Origin: Nocardia jiangxiensis NBRC 101359
GTDB lineage: Bacteria; Actinomycetota; Actinomycetes; Mycobacteriales; Mycobacteriaceae
NCBI RefSeq assembly: GCF_000308615.1
Contig: NZ_BAGB01000028.1
Span: forward strand, 20,093-84,092
Direction of reading: 5' to 3'
DNA length: 64,000 nucleotides
In this document: piece after piece, positions 33,020-41,917 of the stretch
Layout of the letters: each line of letters opens with the position of its first letter
Numbering within the stretch: position 1 is the stretch's first letter
Notes under the pieces: generated by a model
Database searches by the model: none
Told to the model about the DNA's origin: nothing
What the model saw: only the letters and a program-made list of their open reading frames with translations
Translations under genes and position numbers: made by a program

Positions 33020-33570
33020 CGCGGATCGCCGTGCCCACGTGTGTCGACGGCAGGGTCCTCGACGAGCTGGTCGCGCACCCAGTCCAGCAGCCCCGGCATG
33101 GCCGCCTCGATCTTCTCGCGGACGATCTCGAAGTCGTGGTCGTCGCCGTAGTACGGATCGGAGACGTCGGGTGCGGGGGCGTATGGATCGAAGCTGCGCA
33201 GCAGGCGCCGTCGGGCCGCGGGCACCCCGAGCCGGGTCAGTTCCCGGTCGTGCTGGCTGTCCAGGCCGATGACCATATCGGCGCTCAGGTGGTCGGGCCC
33301 GATCATCGCGGCCACGTGGCCGGTCGGGTAGCCGTGCCGGGCCAGGACCGTGGTGGTGCGCGGATCGGCGTCCGATCCGGCGTGCCACGGGGTGGTCCCG
33401 GCGCTGCTCACCCGCACCCGGTCGGCGAGCCCGGCTCGCTCGACGTTCGCGGCGAAGATCTTCTCGGCCATCGGGGACCGGCAGATATTGCCGGTGCAGA
33501 TGAACGTCACGTGCAACTGCGCGCTGGAGAAGTCTCGTGACCAGGACGTTTGCGTGGTCACGGGGTCCAT
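33016..33570 (-). CDS. ptpA: Low-molecular-weight protein-tyrosine phosphatase
   Basis: A 184-residue low-molecular-weight protein-tyrosine phosphatase. The catalytic P-loop CTGNICRS has nucleophile Cys25 and Arg31, and the general-acid loop is SDPYYGDDHDFE. Other family marks are VSSAGTTPWHAG and PRTTTVLARHGY. In M. tuberculosis, PtpA is paired with the kinase PtkA encoded next to it; here ptkA is absent and a catabolic island takes its place. It heads a two-gene unit with SURF1. About 15 N-terminal residues precede the usual family start. Confidence 0.92.
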   Translation of the reverse strand: MDPVTTQTSWSRDFSSAQLHVTFICTGNICRSPMAEKIFAANVERAGLADRVRVSSAGTTPWHAGSDADPRTTTVLARHGYPTGHVAAMIGPDHLSADMVIGLDSQHDRELTRLGVPAARRRLLRSFDPYAPAPDVSDPYYGDDHDFEIVREKIEAAMPGLLDWVRDQLVEDPAVDTRGHGDPR

Positions 33571-33730
33571 CCTGCAACTCTCCTACGTTCTGTGCCGCGT
33601 TCGTATTCCGGTATGTGGCGATCCACGGCCACGCCAAGCCTGCGCGCCGAGTCTATCGCCTGCCCGAATGCCGTTTCACCTCGCCGGGGTCGTGCGGCGG
33701 TGCGGTCGCGGCGGCGATGTTCGGATGATT

Positions 33731-33790
33731 CTGATGTTTTCATCAATATCGCCTTGACAGATGAGGTCATCGCAACTGATGATTTGATCA
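33731..33790 (+). promoter_or_regulatory. Control region of the meta-cleavage operon with two copies of a 15-bp motif
   Basis: CTGATGTTTTCATCA (33731-33745) and CTGATGATTTGATCA (33776-33790) are 13/15 identical and lie 45 bases apart, flanking a TTGACA (33754-33759) that could be the -35 box. A third relative of the motif lies between the TetR and amidohydrolase genes (38213-38227, read on the minus strand). This fits a TetR operator shared by both transcription units. Confidence 0.62.
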
Positions 33791-33811
33791 GTAATGGTTC
33801 TGGAGGTGGCG

Positions 33812-34672
33812 ATGACAAGCATCGGCGAGGGTGTCGGACGGACGGTCCGGGTCGGCGAGCGAGAGATCTTCTTCACCGAGGCCGGTTCCGGTCCCGCGGT
33901 GGTACTGCTGCACGGCGGGGGACCGGGGGCCTCGGGCCTGTCGAACTACTCGCGCAACATCGACGCGCTGGCCGGGCGGTTCCGGGTGATCGTGCCGGAT
34001 CTGCCCGGGTACGGGCGCTCGGACAAGCGGATCGATCAATCCGACCCGTTCGGCGATCTCGCACGGGCGGTCGGCGACTTGCTCGACGAAATCGGCATTG
34101 CCACAGCGCATCTGGTCGGGAACTCCTACGGCGGCGCGGCGGCGCTGCGGCTGGCGATGGATCGGCCCGGGAAAGTGGGCCGGATGATCCTGATGGGCCC
34201 CGGCGGCGTCGGCGCCACTCGCGCACTGCCCACCGAGGGGCTGCGGGAGCTGCTGTCGTACTACGGGGGTAGCGGCCCGAGCCGGGACAAGCTCACCCGA
34301 TTCATCCGCGACTACCTGGTCTTCGACGGCAGTGCGGTCGATGACGGGGTGATCGAGGAGCGTTTCCGGGCCAGTATCGATCCGGAGGTGGTGGCGAATC
34401 CGCCGCTGCGACGTCCGTCCGGTCCGCTGGCGCTGCGCACGCTGTGGCGGATGGATTTCACGCGCGACGCCCGGCTGCGCGAGGTCCCGCATCGCACGCT
34501 GGTGATCTGGGGTGCGGCGGACAAGGTCAACCGGCCCGAGGGAGGTCGCCTCCTGCGCGACGCGATGCCGCACTGCGATCTGTACCTCGCCGCCGATACC
34601 GGTCACTGGGTGCAGTGGGAACGCGCCGAGCTGTTCGACGCGCTGGCCACGTCGTTCCTGGAGACGACGTGA
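33812..34672 (+). CDS. Meta-cleavage product hydrolase (alpha/beta hydrolase, BphD/MhpC/HsaD-type)
   Basis: A 286-residue C-C bond hydrolase of the meta-cleavage type. Typical segments are LLHGGGPGASGLSNYSRNID (oxyanion region), DLPGYGRSDK, the nucleophile elbow GNSYGG with Ser105, VIWGAADKVNRPEG with the acid, and DTGHWVQWER with the catalytic His. It hydrolyses the vinylogous diketone formed by extradiol cleavage, giving 2-hydroxypentadienoate plus an acid. ATG 33812 has GGAGGTG five bases upstream, better than ATG 33794. It is followed by the dioxygenase in a GTGA overlap. Confidence 0.92.
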   Translation: MTSIGEGVGRTVRVGEREIFFTEAGSGPAVVLLHGGGPGASGLSNYSRNIDALAGRFRVIVPDLPGYGRSDKRIDQSDPFGDLARAVGDLLDEIGIATAHLVGNSYGGAAALRLAMDRPGKVGRMILMGPGGVGATRALPTEGLRELLSYYGGSGPSRDKLTRFIRDYLVFDGSAVDDGVIEERFRASIDPEVVANPPLRRPSGPLALRTLWRMDFTRDARLREVPHRTLVIWGAADKVNRPEGGRLLRDAMPHCDLYLAADTGHWVQWERAELFDALATSFLETT

Positions 34673-35757
34673 ACGAGCCCCCGGGCGCCGGTACCTCGGT
34701 ATTCGGCGCGGTGCATCTGGGATATGTTGTCGTGCAATCGAATCGGGCGTCGGACTGGCGGCGCTTCGGGGCCGAGGCGATCGGATTGCACGTCGACGAA
34801 ATCGACGGTGGCGCACTGCGATTCCGGCTCGACGATCGAGCGTGCCGGTTCCTGGTCGAACGCGGCCCCGCCGAGGACGCGACCGCCCTGGGCTGGCAGG
34901 TCGACGATCACGAGACCTTCGACCGCATCATCGCCCGGGTCGCCGATCGCGGCGTGCCGATCGTCGAGGGCAGCGCGCGGGAGGCGACACTGCGGGGCGT
35001 GCAGCGGCTGTGGCGGTTCGCGGGGCCGAAAGGTATTGCGCAGGAGATCTTCACGGTGCCGCTGACGACACCCGAGCCGCTGCGCATGCTCAGCTCCGGG
35101 TGGGTGACCGGCGAGTCCGGACTCGGGCACGTGGCGATCCTCTCGCGGGAACCGGAGGCGATGCGCGACTACTACCGGACCGTCTTCGACTCCCGGCTGT
35201 CGGATTACATCGATGAGAACGTCTCCGGGCTGAAGATGAAGATCCGGTTCCTGCGGGTGAACGAGCGCCACCATTCCGTCGCGATCGCGAATATTCGCGG
35301 AATCAAGATCGACCCGATCCGAACCCGGGTGCAGCACATCAATATTCAGTCCGCGACCCTGGACGACATGCTCGCCGCGTTCGGGCGGGTCACCGAGCTG
35401 GGATTCCGGATGGCGTGGTCGGTGGGCCAGCACACCAACGATCGCGAGCTGTCGTTCTACTGTGTGACGCCGTCCGGATTCGAACTCGAGGTCGGCTGGA
35501 ACCCCGTCGTGATCGGTGCGGAGCTCGAATCCACCTGGGAGCCGACGACATATCAGGGCATCAGCATCTGGGGGCACACCCCGGTGGGGGAGACCGTGCT
35601 GGACAAGTTCGCGCAGTTCCGTCAGGCCCTGCGGTCGGTGACGACGCCGGAGATCACCGTTCCGCAATTCGCTGCCGCCTCGGCTCCGGTGCGAGCGGGA
35701 CATGTTGTGCCCGTTGTTCATTCACCCCGTTCGCGCTCAGGAGGAAATTCGCGATGA
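34669..35757 (+). CDS. Type I extradiol ring-cleavage dioxygenase (VOC family)
   Basis: A 362-residue extradiol dioxygenase of the vicinal-oxygen-chelate family with two paired domains. The iron ligands are visible in the C-terminal half: GLGHVAILS (His), VQHINIQ (His) and FELEVGW (Glu). The C-terminal ~60 residues form an additional tail. It should open a catechol-type ring next to the hydroxyls and feed the hydrolase encoded just upstream. GTG 34669 overlaps the hydrolase stop. Its length is greater than the ~300 residues of BphC, suggesting a distinct subgroup; the true substrate is not apparent. Confidence 0.9.
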   Translation: MNEPPGAGTSVFGAVHLGYVVVQSNRASDWRRFGAEAIGLHVDEIDGGALRFRLDDRACRFLVERGPAEDATALGWQVDDHETFDRIIARVADRGVPIVEGSAREATLRGVQRLWRFAGPKGIAQEIFTVPLTTPEPLRMLSSGWVTGESGLGHVAILSREPEAMRDYYRTVFDSRLSDYIDENVSGLKMKIRFLRVNERHHSVAIANIRGIKIDPIRTRVQHINIQSATLDDMLAAFGRVTELGFRMAWSVGQHTNDRELSFYCVTPSGFELEVGWNPVVIGAELESTWEPTTYQGISIWGHTPVGETVLDKFAQFRQALRSVTTPEITVPQFAAASAPVRAGHVVPVVHSPRSRSGGNSR

Positions 35758-37502
35758 GCGACACCGACTACGACGTCGTGGTTGTGGGTCTGGGGCCGAC
35801 CGGGCTGACCCTGGCCAATCTGCTGGGCAGGCGTGGGGTCAGTGCGCTGGTTCTGGAGCGGGAACCCGAATACTACGGTTCGGCGCGCGCGGTCTACACC
35901 GACGACGAATGTATGCGGATCTTCCAAACTGCCGGTGCGGCAGAGGAACTCGCGGCGGATATGAATGTCGACTCGACTGTGCAATGGGTGCGCGGCGACG
36001 GCCGGGTCCTGATCCAGTTCCACCAGACGGACCGGCCGCAGGGGTGGCCGGTGGTGAACTTCCTGTACCAGCCGTACCTGGAGAGCAGTCTGGAACGAGC
36101 GCTGGATCGGTATCCGCACGTCACGGTGCGGCGCGGCCGGGAGGTCGTGGGCTTCGATCAGGATGATGGGTCGGTGAGCGTCGAGCACGTTCACTGCTCC
36201 GGTACCGGATACGGCACGCGCACAGCGGAATCCGATCCACGCACGGCGGAGCGAGTGCGTGCGAAGTACCTCGTCGGGTGCGACGGCGGCCGCAGTGTCG
36301 TGCGCACGAAGCTCGGTATCGACATGTCCGGCACCAGTTTTCCCGAGCGCTGGCTGGTGGTGGATCTGCAGGCCGAGGACGGGGTCGACGCGTTCCGGCA
36401 TCTGCCCTATTTCGATTTCGTCTGCGATCCCGAGTTGCCCGTCGTGTCCTGCCCGCAGCCGGATCGGCACCATCGCTTCGAGTTCATGCTCACCGAATCC
36501 CAGACGAAACAGGAGATGGAGGACCCGGATACCGTCCGTCGGCATATCGCGCGTTTCGTCGACCCCGACGAGGTGCGGGTGTTGCGCAAGCTGGTCTACA
36601 CGTTCAATGCCGTGATCGCCGACCGCTGGCGGGACGGCCGGATCCTGATCGCCGGTGACGCCGCGCACATGACTCCGCAGTTCGTCGGTCAGGGCATGGG
36701 GTCGGGCGTCCGCGATGCGGACAACCTGTCGTGGAAACTGGCCGCCATCATCGAACATGGTGCGTCCGAACGGATTCTGGACAGCTACGAATCCGAACGC
36801 GCACCGCACGCCGAGGCGATGATCGACTTCTCGGTGTTCAACAAATCTCTGGTATCCGTCGACAACAGACTGCTCGCGGCGGCCCGCGATCTGACGATCG
36901 CCACCGCGCTGCGGGTACCCGGGCTGGGCGGCTGGATTCGCGCCGCGAAGATGAAACCCGCGCCGCGCTTCCGCCGCAACGCCTACCTCGGCCTGCCGCG
37001 CAGCCGACTGCGCGGACCTGAGGGGCGACTGTCCCCGCAGCCGGAGATACGCACCTACGACGGTCGGCATCGGCGCTTCGATGACGTTCTGGGCCTGGGC
37101 TTCTCGGTGCTCGGGTACGGCGTCGACCCGCGCGCCGTGCTCGGCGCCGACGAGGTCGCCGCATTGCGTCGGCTGGGAACGGAGTTCGTCACCGTCTACC
37201 CGATCGGTGGCCGACCGCAGGGCAGGCCGGGCGACGGCCGCACCGCCGGCGACGGCTACATCGATGTCGAAGACCACACCGGCACGCTGGCCCGCTGGTT
37301 CGCCAAGGCGGGAGTCCGGACCGGGGGACTGGTGCTGTTGCGCCCGGACCGGTACGTCTTCGGCACCGCGACCGGGCAGAGCAGCGGTGCGCTGATCGCC
37401 GAATTGTTCCGTCAGCTCACCGGTTCCGCGGCTCTTCCGCCGGAGATAGTAAGCGCCCCAGCACAATTCGATGCGGCGGAGAACCTCGAGGACGTCGGAT
37501 GA
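35754..37502 (+). CDS. FAD-dependent aromatic hydroxylase (MhpA-like)
   Basis: A 582-residue group A flavoprotein monooxygenase resembling MhpA, the 3-(3-hydroxyphenyl)propionate/3-hydroxycinnamate hydroxylase. It has the N-terminal FAD motif VVVGLGPTGLTLANLLG, the DG motif LVGCDGGRSVVRTKLGI, the GD motif RILIAGDAAHMTPQFVGQG with GVRDADNLSWKL, and a C-terminal thioredoxin-like domain (VLLRPDRYVFGTA). It would add the second hydroxyl using NAD(P)H and O2 to make the catechol that the dioxygenase opens. AGGAGG precedes the ATG, which overlaps the dioxygenase stop. Confidence 0.92.
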   Translation: MSDTDYDVVVVGLGPTGLTLANLLGRRGVSALVLEREPEYYGSARAVYTDDECMRIFQTAGAAEELAADMNVDSTVQWVRGDGRVLIQFHQTDRPQGWPVVNFLYQPYLESSLERALDRYPHVTVRRGREVVGFDQDDGSVSVEHVHCSGTGYGTRTAESDPRTAERVRAKYLVGCDGGRSVVRTKLGIDMSGTSFPERWLVVDLQAEDGVDAFRHLPYFDFVCDPELPVVSCPQPDRHHRFEFMLTESQTKQEMEDPDTVRRHIARFVDPDEVRVLRKLVYTFNAVIADRWRDGRILIAGDAAHMTPQFVGQGMGSGVRDADNLSWKLAAIIEHGASERILDSYESERAPHAEAMIDFSVFNKSLVSVDNRLLAAARDLTIATALRVPGLGGWIRAAKMKPAPRFRRNAYLGLPRSRLRGPEGRLSPQPEIRTYDGRHRRFDDVLGLGFSVLGYGVDPRAVLGADEVAALRRLGTEFVTVYPIGGRPQGRPGDGRTAGDGYIDVEDHTGTLARWFAKAGVRTGGLVLLRPDRYVFGTATGQSSGALIAELFRQLTGSAALPPEIVSAPAQFDAAENLEDVG

Positions 37503-37533
37503 AGCACGCTCGGGGCAGTCTCGCGTGAGACGG

Positions 37534-38172
37534 TTACAGCTGTGGCTGCGGCGGCAGTTCGGTCGAGACGAGTTTCTGGGCCGCGCGCTTGTTCATGCCG
37601 AACATGCGCAGCACCCGGAAAGTCATCTCGTCGGTGAGGGCACCGGCGTCGGCGTCCGGGTTGGCATCGAGCAGTTGCAGCAGTCCCAGCAGCGCGCCAC
37701 CGGCGGCCATGATCGCGATGTCCGGGTCCATCGGTTCGAACCGGCTCGCTTCCTGCGCGGCGATGATGTCCCGGCGGGCGCGCGGGGCCAGGCCCTCGTC
37801 GCGCAGCAGCACCGGCATGCCGGAGTGCAGGATCACCCGCACCCCCTCGGGGATCTGACGTTGCAGGCGGCCGGTCATGCGGAAGCTGACCGCGAACACC
37901 TCGGCCGGGTCCTCGTAGAGCGCGACGATGCCGTCGCGCATCTCGCTGTAGATCTGCAGGATGGACCGCACGGCCTCGTCGAACAGCTGATCCTTCGAAT
38001 CGAAGTGGTTGTAGAAGGAGCCGAATCCGACGTCCGCGGCATCGGTGATCTCCTGGATGCTGACCGCGGAACGCCCCTCCGACAGGAATTTTCGCGCCGC
38101 GCCGAGCAGCGCGTTGCGGGTGCGCTCGCGCCGCCGGTCGATACGGTTGCGTACTGCGGGCTCCGCGGCCAT
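37534..38172 (-). CDS. TetR-family regulator of the aromatic island
   Basis: A 212-residue TetR-family regulator. The HTH is VSIQEITDAADVGFGSFYNHFDSKDQLFDEAV, near residues 37-68. The C-terminal domain has the segments QIYSEMRDGIVALYEDPAEVFAVSFRMTGRL and GALLGLLQLLD. It lies between the hydroxylase (convergent) and the amidohydrolase (divergent). The gap to the amidohydrolase carries a motif that also occurs twice before the hydrolase operon, so it probably represses both units and releases on an aromatic intermediate. The ligand is unknown. Confidence 0.92.
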   Translation of the reverse strand: MAAEPAVRNRIDRRRERTRNALLGAARKFLSEGRSAVSIQEITDAADVGFGSFYNHFDSKDQLFDEAVRSILQIYSEMRDGIVALYEDPAEVFAVSFRMTGRLQRQIPEGVRVILHSGMPVLLRDEGLAPRARRDIIAAQEASRFEPMDPDIAIMAAGGALLGLLQLLDANPDADAGALTDEMTFRVLRMFGMNKRAAQKLVSTELPPQPQL

Positions 38173-38212
38173 GGCTCCTTCTTCCGGTCGAAATCGTTAC
38201 CTGAATCATATC

Positions 38213-38227
38213 TGACAAAAGCATCAG
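38213..38227 (-). promoter_or_regulatory. Third copy of the island operator motif
   Basis: Read on the minus strand, CTGATGCTTTTGTCA matches 12 of 15 positions of CTGATGTTTTCATCA at 33731. It lies in the 74-base gap between the TetR gene and the divergent amidohydrolase, directly ahead of the amidohydrolase ribosome-binding site. It is a candidate TetR operator. Confidence 0.58.
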
Positions 38228-38246
38228 TTAAGTGGAGGAGGCTTGT

Positions 38247-39206
38247 ATGAGCGGCGCACGGCGTATCGACACCCATCAACACATCGTTCCCCCGAAATAT
38301 GCGGAGTGGTTGCGCAGCAAGGGGATTCGTCCCGGTGGTGTCGACCTGCCGTCCTGGTCGGAAACGGCGGCGGTGGAGTTCATGGACGGTCACGGAATCC
38401 GGACCGGGATACTGTCGCTGTCCACGCCCGGGGTGTACCTCGGTGATGCCGCGGAGGCCGGGCGGTGGGCACGGGAGATCAACGAATACACCGCCGACCT
38501 GGTGCGCAGGCGGCCGGATCGGTTCGGCTTCTTCGCCACTCTCACCCTGCCCGATGTGACCGGCGCGCTCGTCGAGGCCGAATACGCGCTGGACACCCTG
38601 CAGGCCGACGGAATCGTGCTGCTGGCCAACAACGACGGCCGGTACCTGGGCGAACCCGCCTTCGCGCCGCTGCTGCAATTCCTGCACGAGCGCCGGGGCG
38701 TGGTCTTCATCCATCCGGGTGAACTGCCCGCCGAGCCCGTGCCCGGCATTCCCACCTTCACCGCGGATTTCCTGCTGGACACCACTCGCACCGCATTGAG
38801 CCTGATCCTGTCGGGGGCGATGGCGAAATACTCGGGCATCCGGTTCATCCTCGCGCACGCGGGCGGGTTCGTTCCCTATATCGCCAACCGGATCCTGCTG
38901 ACCATGTTCGCCGCGAATACCACTGTGCCGCAGGTGGAATCGGACGATCCCGGTGCGGGGTACAAAGCGGTGCTGAGGCAGTTCTACTACGACATCGCGT
39001 TGTCGGCCGGTCCCGCCGCGCTGCCGAGCCTGCTGGCGGTCGCCGAACCCGACCACATCACCTACGGCAGCGATTTTCCGTTCGCGCCGCCGCCCGCGGT
39101 CGCGTTCATCGACAGCGGGTTCGAGAACTACCCCCTGGACGAGTCGGTGCGTGCGAGCATCGACCGTGGCAATTGCGAAACGCTCTTTCCGCGATTGAAG
39201 GTCTGA
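38247..39206 (+). CDS. Amidohydrolase 2 family protein (ACMSD-like decarboxylase or hydrolase)
   Basis: A 319-residue metal-dependent amidohydrolase of the ACMSD/gamma-resorcylate decarboxylase group. Metal ligands are visible in RIDTHQH, VFIHPGE, ILAHAGG and YGSDFPF. Members remove a carboxyl group from aromatic or muconate semialdehyde acids or open rings by hydrolysis. Within the island it may decarboxylate a carboxylated aromatic substrate or act on a side branch. ATG 38247 has GGAGGAGG six bases upstream. It forms its own transcription unit, divergent from the TetR gene. Confidence 0.88.
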   Translation: MSGARRIDTHQHIVPPKYAEWLRSKGIRPGGVDLPSWSETAAVEFMDGHGIRTGILSLSTPGVYLGDAAEAGRWAREINEYTADLVRRRPDRFGFFATLTLPDVTGALVEAEYALDTLQADGIVLLANNDGRYLGEPAFAPLLQFLHERRGVVFIHPGELPAEPVPGIPTFTADFLLDTTRTALSLILSGAMAKYSGIRFILAHAGGFVPYIANRILLTMFAANTTVPQVESDDPGAGYKAVLRQFYYDIALSAGPAALPSLLAVAEPDHITYGSDFPFAPPPAVAFIDSGFENYPLDESVRASIDRGNCETLFPRLKV

Positions 39207-39243
39207 AGACAGCGTGATCGAAGATCGCCGACCGGTAGCGGCC

Positions 39244-40011
39244 CTACTCGGCGGTGCTCGTGCGGCGGGCCAGGATCGACGCGACTCCGGCCGCCGCGGC
39301 CCGGACCGAGGCGGCGTGTGCGTCCGGACGGAACCGGGTCGCGGGGCCGGTGACCGAGATTGCCGCCAGCGGCTGGTCGTCGGCGCTCAGGACCGGCGCC
39401 GCGACGCACACGATGCCGAGCGTGGACTCCTCGTACTCGTAGGCCACGCCCTGTTCGGCGACCTGCTCGAGGTGGGCGCGCAGCAGGCCGGGCGCGACGA
39501 TGGTGCGCGGAGTGCGCCGGGGCAGCGGCCCGGCGAGGATCCGGGCGATGGTGGCCTGGTCCGAGTTGGCCAGCAGAGTCTTGCCGATCGCGGTGCAGTA
39601 CAACGGCATTCGCCCGCCGATGCGCGACGGTGAGCGTGCCTGCCGGTGCCCGCCGATCTTGCTGATGTAGACCACCTCGTCACCGTCGAGTACGCCCAGA
39701 TGCACCGTTTCCCGGGTGCGGGCGAACAGGTCCTGCAGGAACGGGACGGCCACCTCGAGCATGGTTCGTTCGGCGGCGGCGCGCATACCCAATTCGAACA
39801 GGCCCCGGCCTAGGCGATAGCCCTGTGGTGAGGCCGCGAGCAGTCGCGCGGTCACCAGATCCTGCGCGATCCGATGCACGGTCGCCTTCGCCAGCCCGGT
39901 TCGGCGGGCCAGTTCCGACAGGCCGACGGCCTGATCCCCGACATCGAACGCGTCGAGAATTCGCATGATCCGGCCCAGCACCGACTTGTCCTGCAGCGCG
40001 GCTTCGTCCAC
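39244..40011 (-). CDS. IclR-family transcriptional regulator
   Basis: A 255-residue IclR-family regulator. The N-terminal winged HTH reads VGLSELARRTGLAKATVHRIAQDLVTARLL. The effector domain has GRGLFELGMRA, VHLGVLDGDEVVYISKI, PLYCTAIGKTLLA and EEGVxxxxEES-like VAYEYEESTLGIVCVAAPV. The start is GTG 40011. IclR regulators control many aromatic pathways, including hydroxyphenylpropionate clusters in Rhodococcus (HppR). It is divergent from the hydratase operon, with a 6-5-6 palindrome (40025-40041) in between, and probably controls the lower pathway. Confidence 0.92.
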   Translation of the reverse strand: MDEAALQDKSVLGRIMRILDAFDVGDQAVGLSELARRTGLAKATVHRIAQDLVTARLLAASPQGYRLGRGLFELGMRAAAERTMLEVAVPFLQDLFARTRETVHLGVLDGDEVVYISKIGGHRQARSPSRIGGRMPLYCTAIGKTLLANSDQATIARILAGPLPRRTPRTIVAPGLLRAHLEQVAEQGVAYEYEESTLGIVCVAAPVLSADDQPLAAISVTGPATRFRPDAHAASVRAAAAGVASILARRTSTAE

Positions 40012-40024
40012 GGTCGCTCCTATC

Positions 40025-40041
40025 GGTCCATCCAGTGGACC
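40025..40041. promoter_or_regulatory. Candidate IclR operator
   Basis: GGTCCATCCAGTGGACC is a 6-bp perfect inverted repeat (GGTCCA/TGGACC) with a 5-base spacer. It lies 13 bases upstream of the IclR start and about 78 bases before the hydratase ATG. Its position in the divergent gap suits autoregulation and control of the lower-pathway operon. Confidence 0.55.
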
Positions 40042-40118
40042 ACTTTACTGTTCGGGCACTGGTCGCGTGGGGTGCACTGACGTCGAGGAGAAATACCCGA
40101 GAAAGGAAGGAGGTGGGC

Positions 40119-40949
40119 ATGTCCGCCACCACGGACAGCCGCGCCGAGACCGTCGACGAGTCGACCGTCGCCGCGGCGGCGCAACGCCTGGCCGCTGCCG
40201 CCGCCACCGGCAACCCCTGCGCACCGATTCGAGATCTGATCGGCCCCGACGACGTCGCCACTGCGTACCGGATCCAGGAACACTTCAACAGCCTGCGCGT
40301 CGGGGGGAACGTCGTGGTTGGCCGGAAGATCGGCGCGACGTCCGAAGCCGTGCAGACCCAGTTGGGTGTGCGCCAGCCCGACTTCGGTGTCCTGTTCGCC
40401 GATATGGCCTACGCCGACGGCGACGTCGTCGAGACGGGCCGGTTGTTGCAGCCGCGGGCCGAGGCCGAGGTCGCGTTCGTACTCAGCGACGACCTCGCCG
40501 AGGGCCCGCTGGACGTGGCGCAATGCCGGGCCGCGGTCGATTACGCGGTCGCGGCACTGGAGGTCGTCGACAGCCGGATCACCAACTGGGACATCTCCTT
40601 CGCGGACACGGTGGCCGACAACGCCTCCAGCGGCGTCTTCGTGCTCGGCGCCGAGCGCCGCACACTCGCACAGTTCGAGCCCGTCGAGGTCACCATGTCC
40701 ATGCGGATCGACGGTGCCGAGGTCTCGACCGGCACCGGGGCGGCGTGCCTGGGAGATCCGCTCAACGCTCTGTCGTGGCTGGCGCTGCGGGCCCGCGAAT
40801 TCGGTGACCCGCTGCGCGCCGGACAGGTGATCCTGTCGGGCGCCCTCGGTCCGATGCGTCCGGTGGGTCCGGGCTCGGTCGTCGAGGTCGTCATCGGCGG
40901 GCTCGGCAGTCTGTCCGCGTCCTTCAGCAACGAGGAGGTCATCCGATGA
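40119..40949 (+). CDS. 2-keto-4-pentenoate hydratase (MhpD/HsaE-type)
   Basis: A 276-residue hydratase of the fumarylacetoacetate-hydrolase-like fold. Diagnostic segments are [69 protein letters not shown] and [14 protein letters not shown]. It adds water to 2-hydroxypenta-2,4-dienoate to give 4-hydroxy-2-oxovalerate. A long SD (GGAAGGAGGTG) precedes ATG 40119. It is the first gene of a three-gene lower-pathway operon joined by 4-base overlaps. Confidence 0.94.
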   Translation: MSATTDSRAETVDESTVAAAAQRLAAAAATGNPCAPIRDLIGPDDVATAYRIQEHFNSLRVGGNVVVGRKIGATSEAVQTQLGVRQPDFGVLFADMAYADGDVVETGRLLQPRAEAEVAFVLSDDLAEGPLDVAQCRAAVDYAVAALEVVDSRITNWDISFADTVADNASSGVFVLGAERRTLAQFEPVEVTMSMRIDGAEVSTGTGAACLGDPLNALSWLALRAREFGDPLRAGQVILSGALGPMRPVGPGSVVEVVIGGLGSLSASFSNEEVIR

Positions 40950-41917
40950 GTGAGAACAGCGCCCGTACCAAGGTGGCGATCATCGGGTCCGGCAATATCG
41001 GCACCGACCTGATGATCAAGGTCATGCGCCATTCCCGCTATCTCGAGATGGCGGCCATGGTGGGCATCGACCCGGACTCCGACGGTCTCGCGCGCGCGGC
41101 CCGGATGGACGTGCCGACCACCCACGAGGGCGTCGAGGGACTGGTGGCGATGCCGGGCTTCGACGAGATCGAGATCGTGTTCGACGCCACCTCGGCCAAG
41201 GCACACCGGGCCAACCACGCTCGCCTGGCGCCGCTGGGCAAGCGGTTGATCGACCTGACGCCCGCGGCGATCGGGCCCTTCGTCGTCCCGGCGGTCAACT
41301 TCTCCGATCACCTCGACGCACCGAATGTGAACATGGTGACCTGCGGCGGACAGGCGACGATCCCCATCGTCGCGGCGGTCGCGCGGGTCGTGCCGGTGGC
41401 CTATGCCGAGATCGTCGCCTCGATCGCCTCGAAGTCCGCCGGGCCGGGCACGCGCGCCAATATCGACGAATTCACCGAGACCACCTCCCACGCGATCCAG
41501 GCCGTGGGCGGGGCCGCGCGCGGCAAAGCGGTGATCATCCTGAACCCGGCCGAGCCGCCGCTGATCATGCGCGACACCGTGTTCTGCCTGGTCGATGCCG
41601 CCGATGCGGATACGCACGAACAGATCCGCGCCTCGGTGGCGAAGATGGTCGGCGATGTGGCCGCGTACGTGCCCGGTTATCGGCTCAAACAGCAGGTCCA
41701 GATCGATCCGATCCCCGCCGATCAGCCGGTGCACACGCTGCTGGCCGACGACGCGGCCACGGTCCCGACGCATCGGGTGTCGGTCTTCCTCGAGGTCGAG
41801 GGCGCGGCGCACTACCTGCCCGCCTACGCCGGAAATCTCGACATCATGACCTCGGCCGCGCTGCAGGTCGGCGAGCGGATCGCCCAGAACGCCCAGAAGC
41901 AGGAGAACGCGCGATGA
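40946..41917 (+). CDS. Acetaldehyde dehydrogenase, acetylating (MhpF/HsaG-type)
   Basis: A 323-residue acylating acetaldehyde dehydrogenase. The NAD motif [20 protein letters not shown], the [14 protein letters not shown] segment, the catalytic Cys in [12 protein letters not shown], and the [22 protein letters not shown] region are diagnostic. It turns acetaldehyde, channelled from the partner aldolase, into acetyl-CoA. The start overlaps the hydratase stop and its own stop overlaps the aldolase start (both ATGA), matching the obligate complex formed by the two enzymes. Confidence 0.95.
   Translation: MSENSARTKVAIIGSGNIGTDLMIKVMRHSRYLEMAAMVGIDPDSDGLARAARMDVPTTHEGVEGLVAMPGFDEIEIVFDATSAKAHRANHARLAPLGKRLIDLTPAAIGPFVVPAVNFSDHLDAPNVNMVTCGGQATIPIVAAVARVVPVAYAEIVASIASKSAGPGTRANIDEFTETTSHAIQAVGGAARGKAVIILNPAEPPLIMRDTVFCLVDAADADTHEQIRASVAKMVGDVAAYVPGYRLKQQVQIDPIPADQPVHTLLADDAATVPTHRVSVFLEVEGAAHYLPAYAGNLDIMTSAALQVGERIAQNAQKQENAR

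Noticed and set aside
35718..37466. A 582-codon minus-strand frame opposite the FAD hydroxylase gene
   Set aside because: It shows no domain features and mirrors the codon structure of the real gene on the plus strand.
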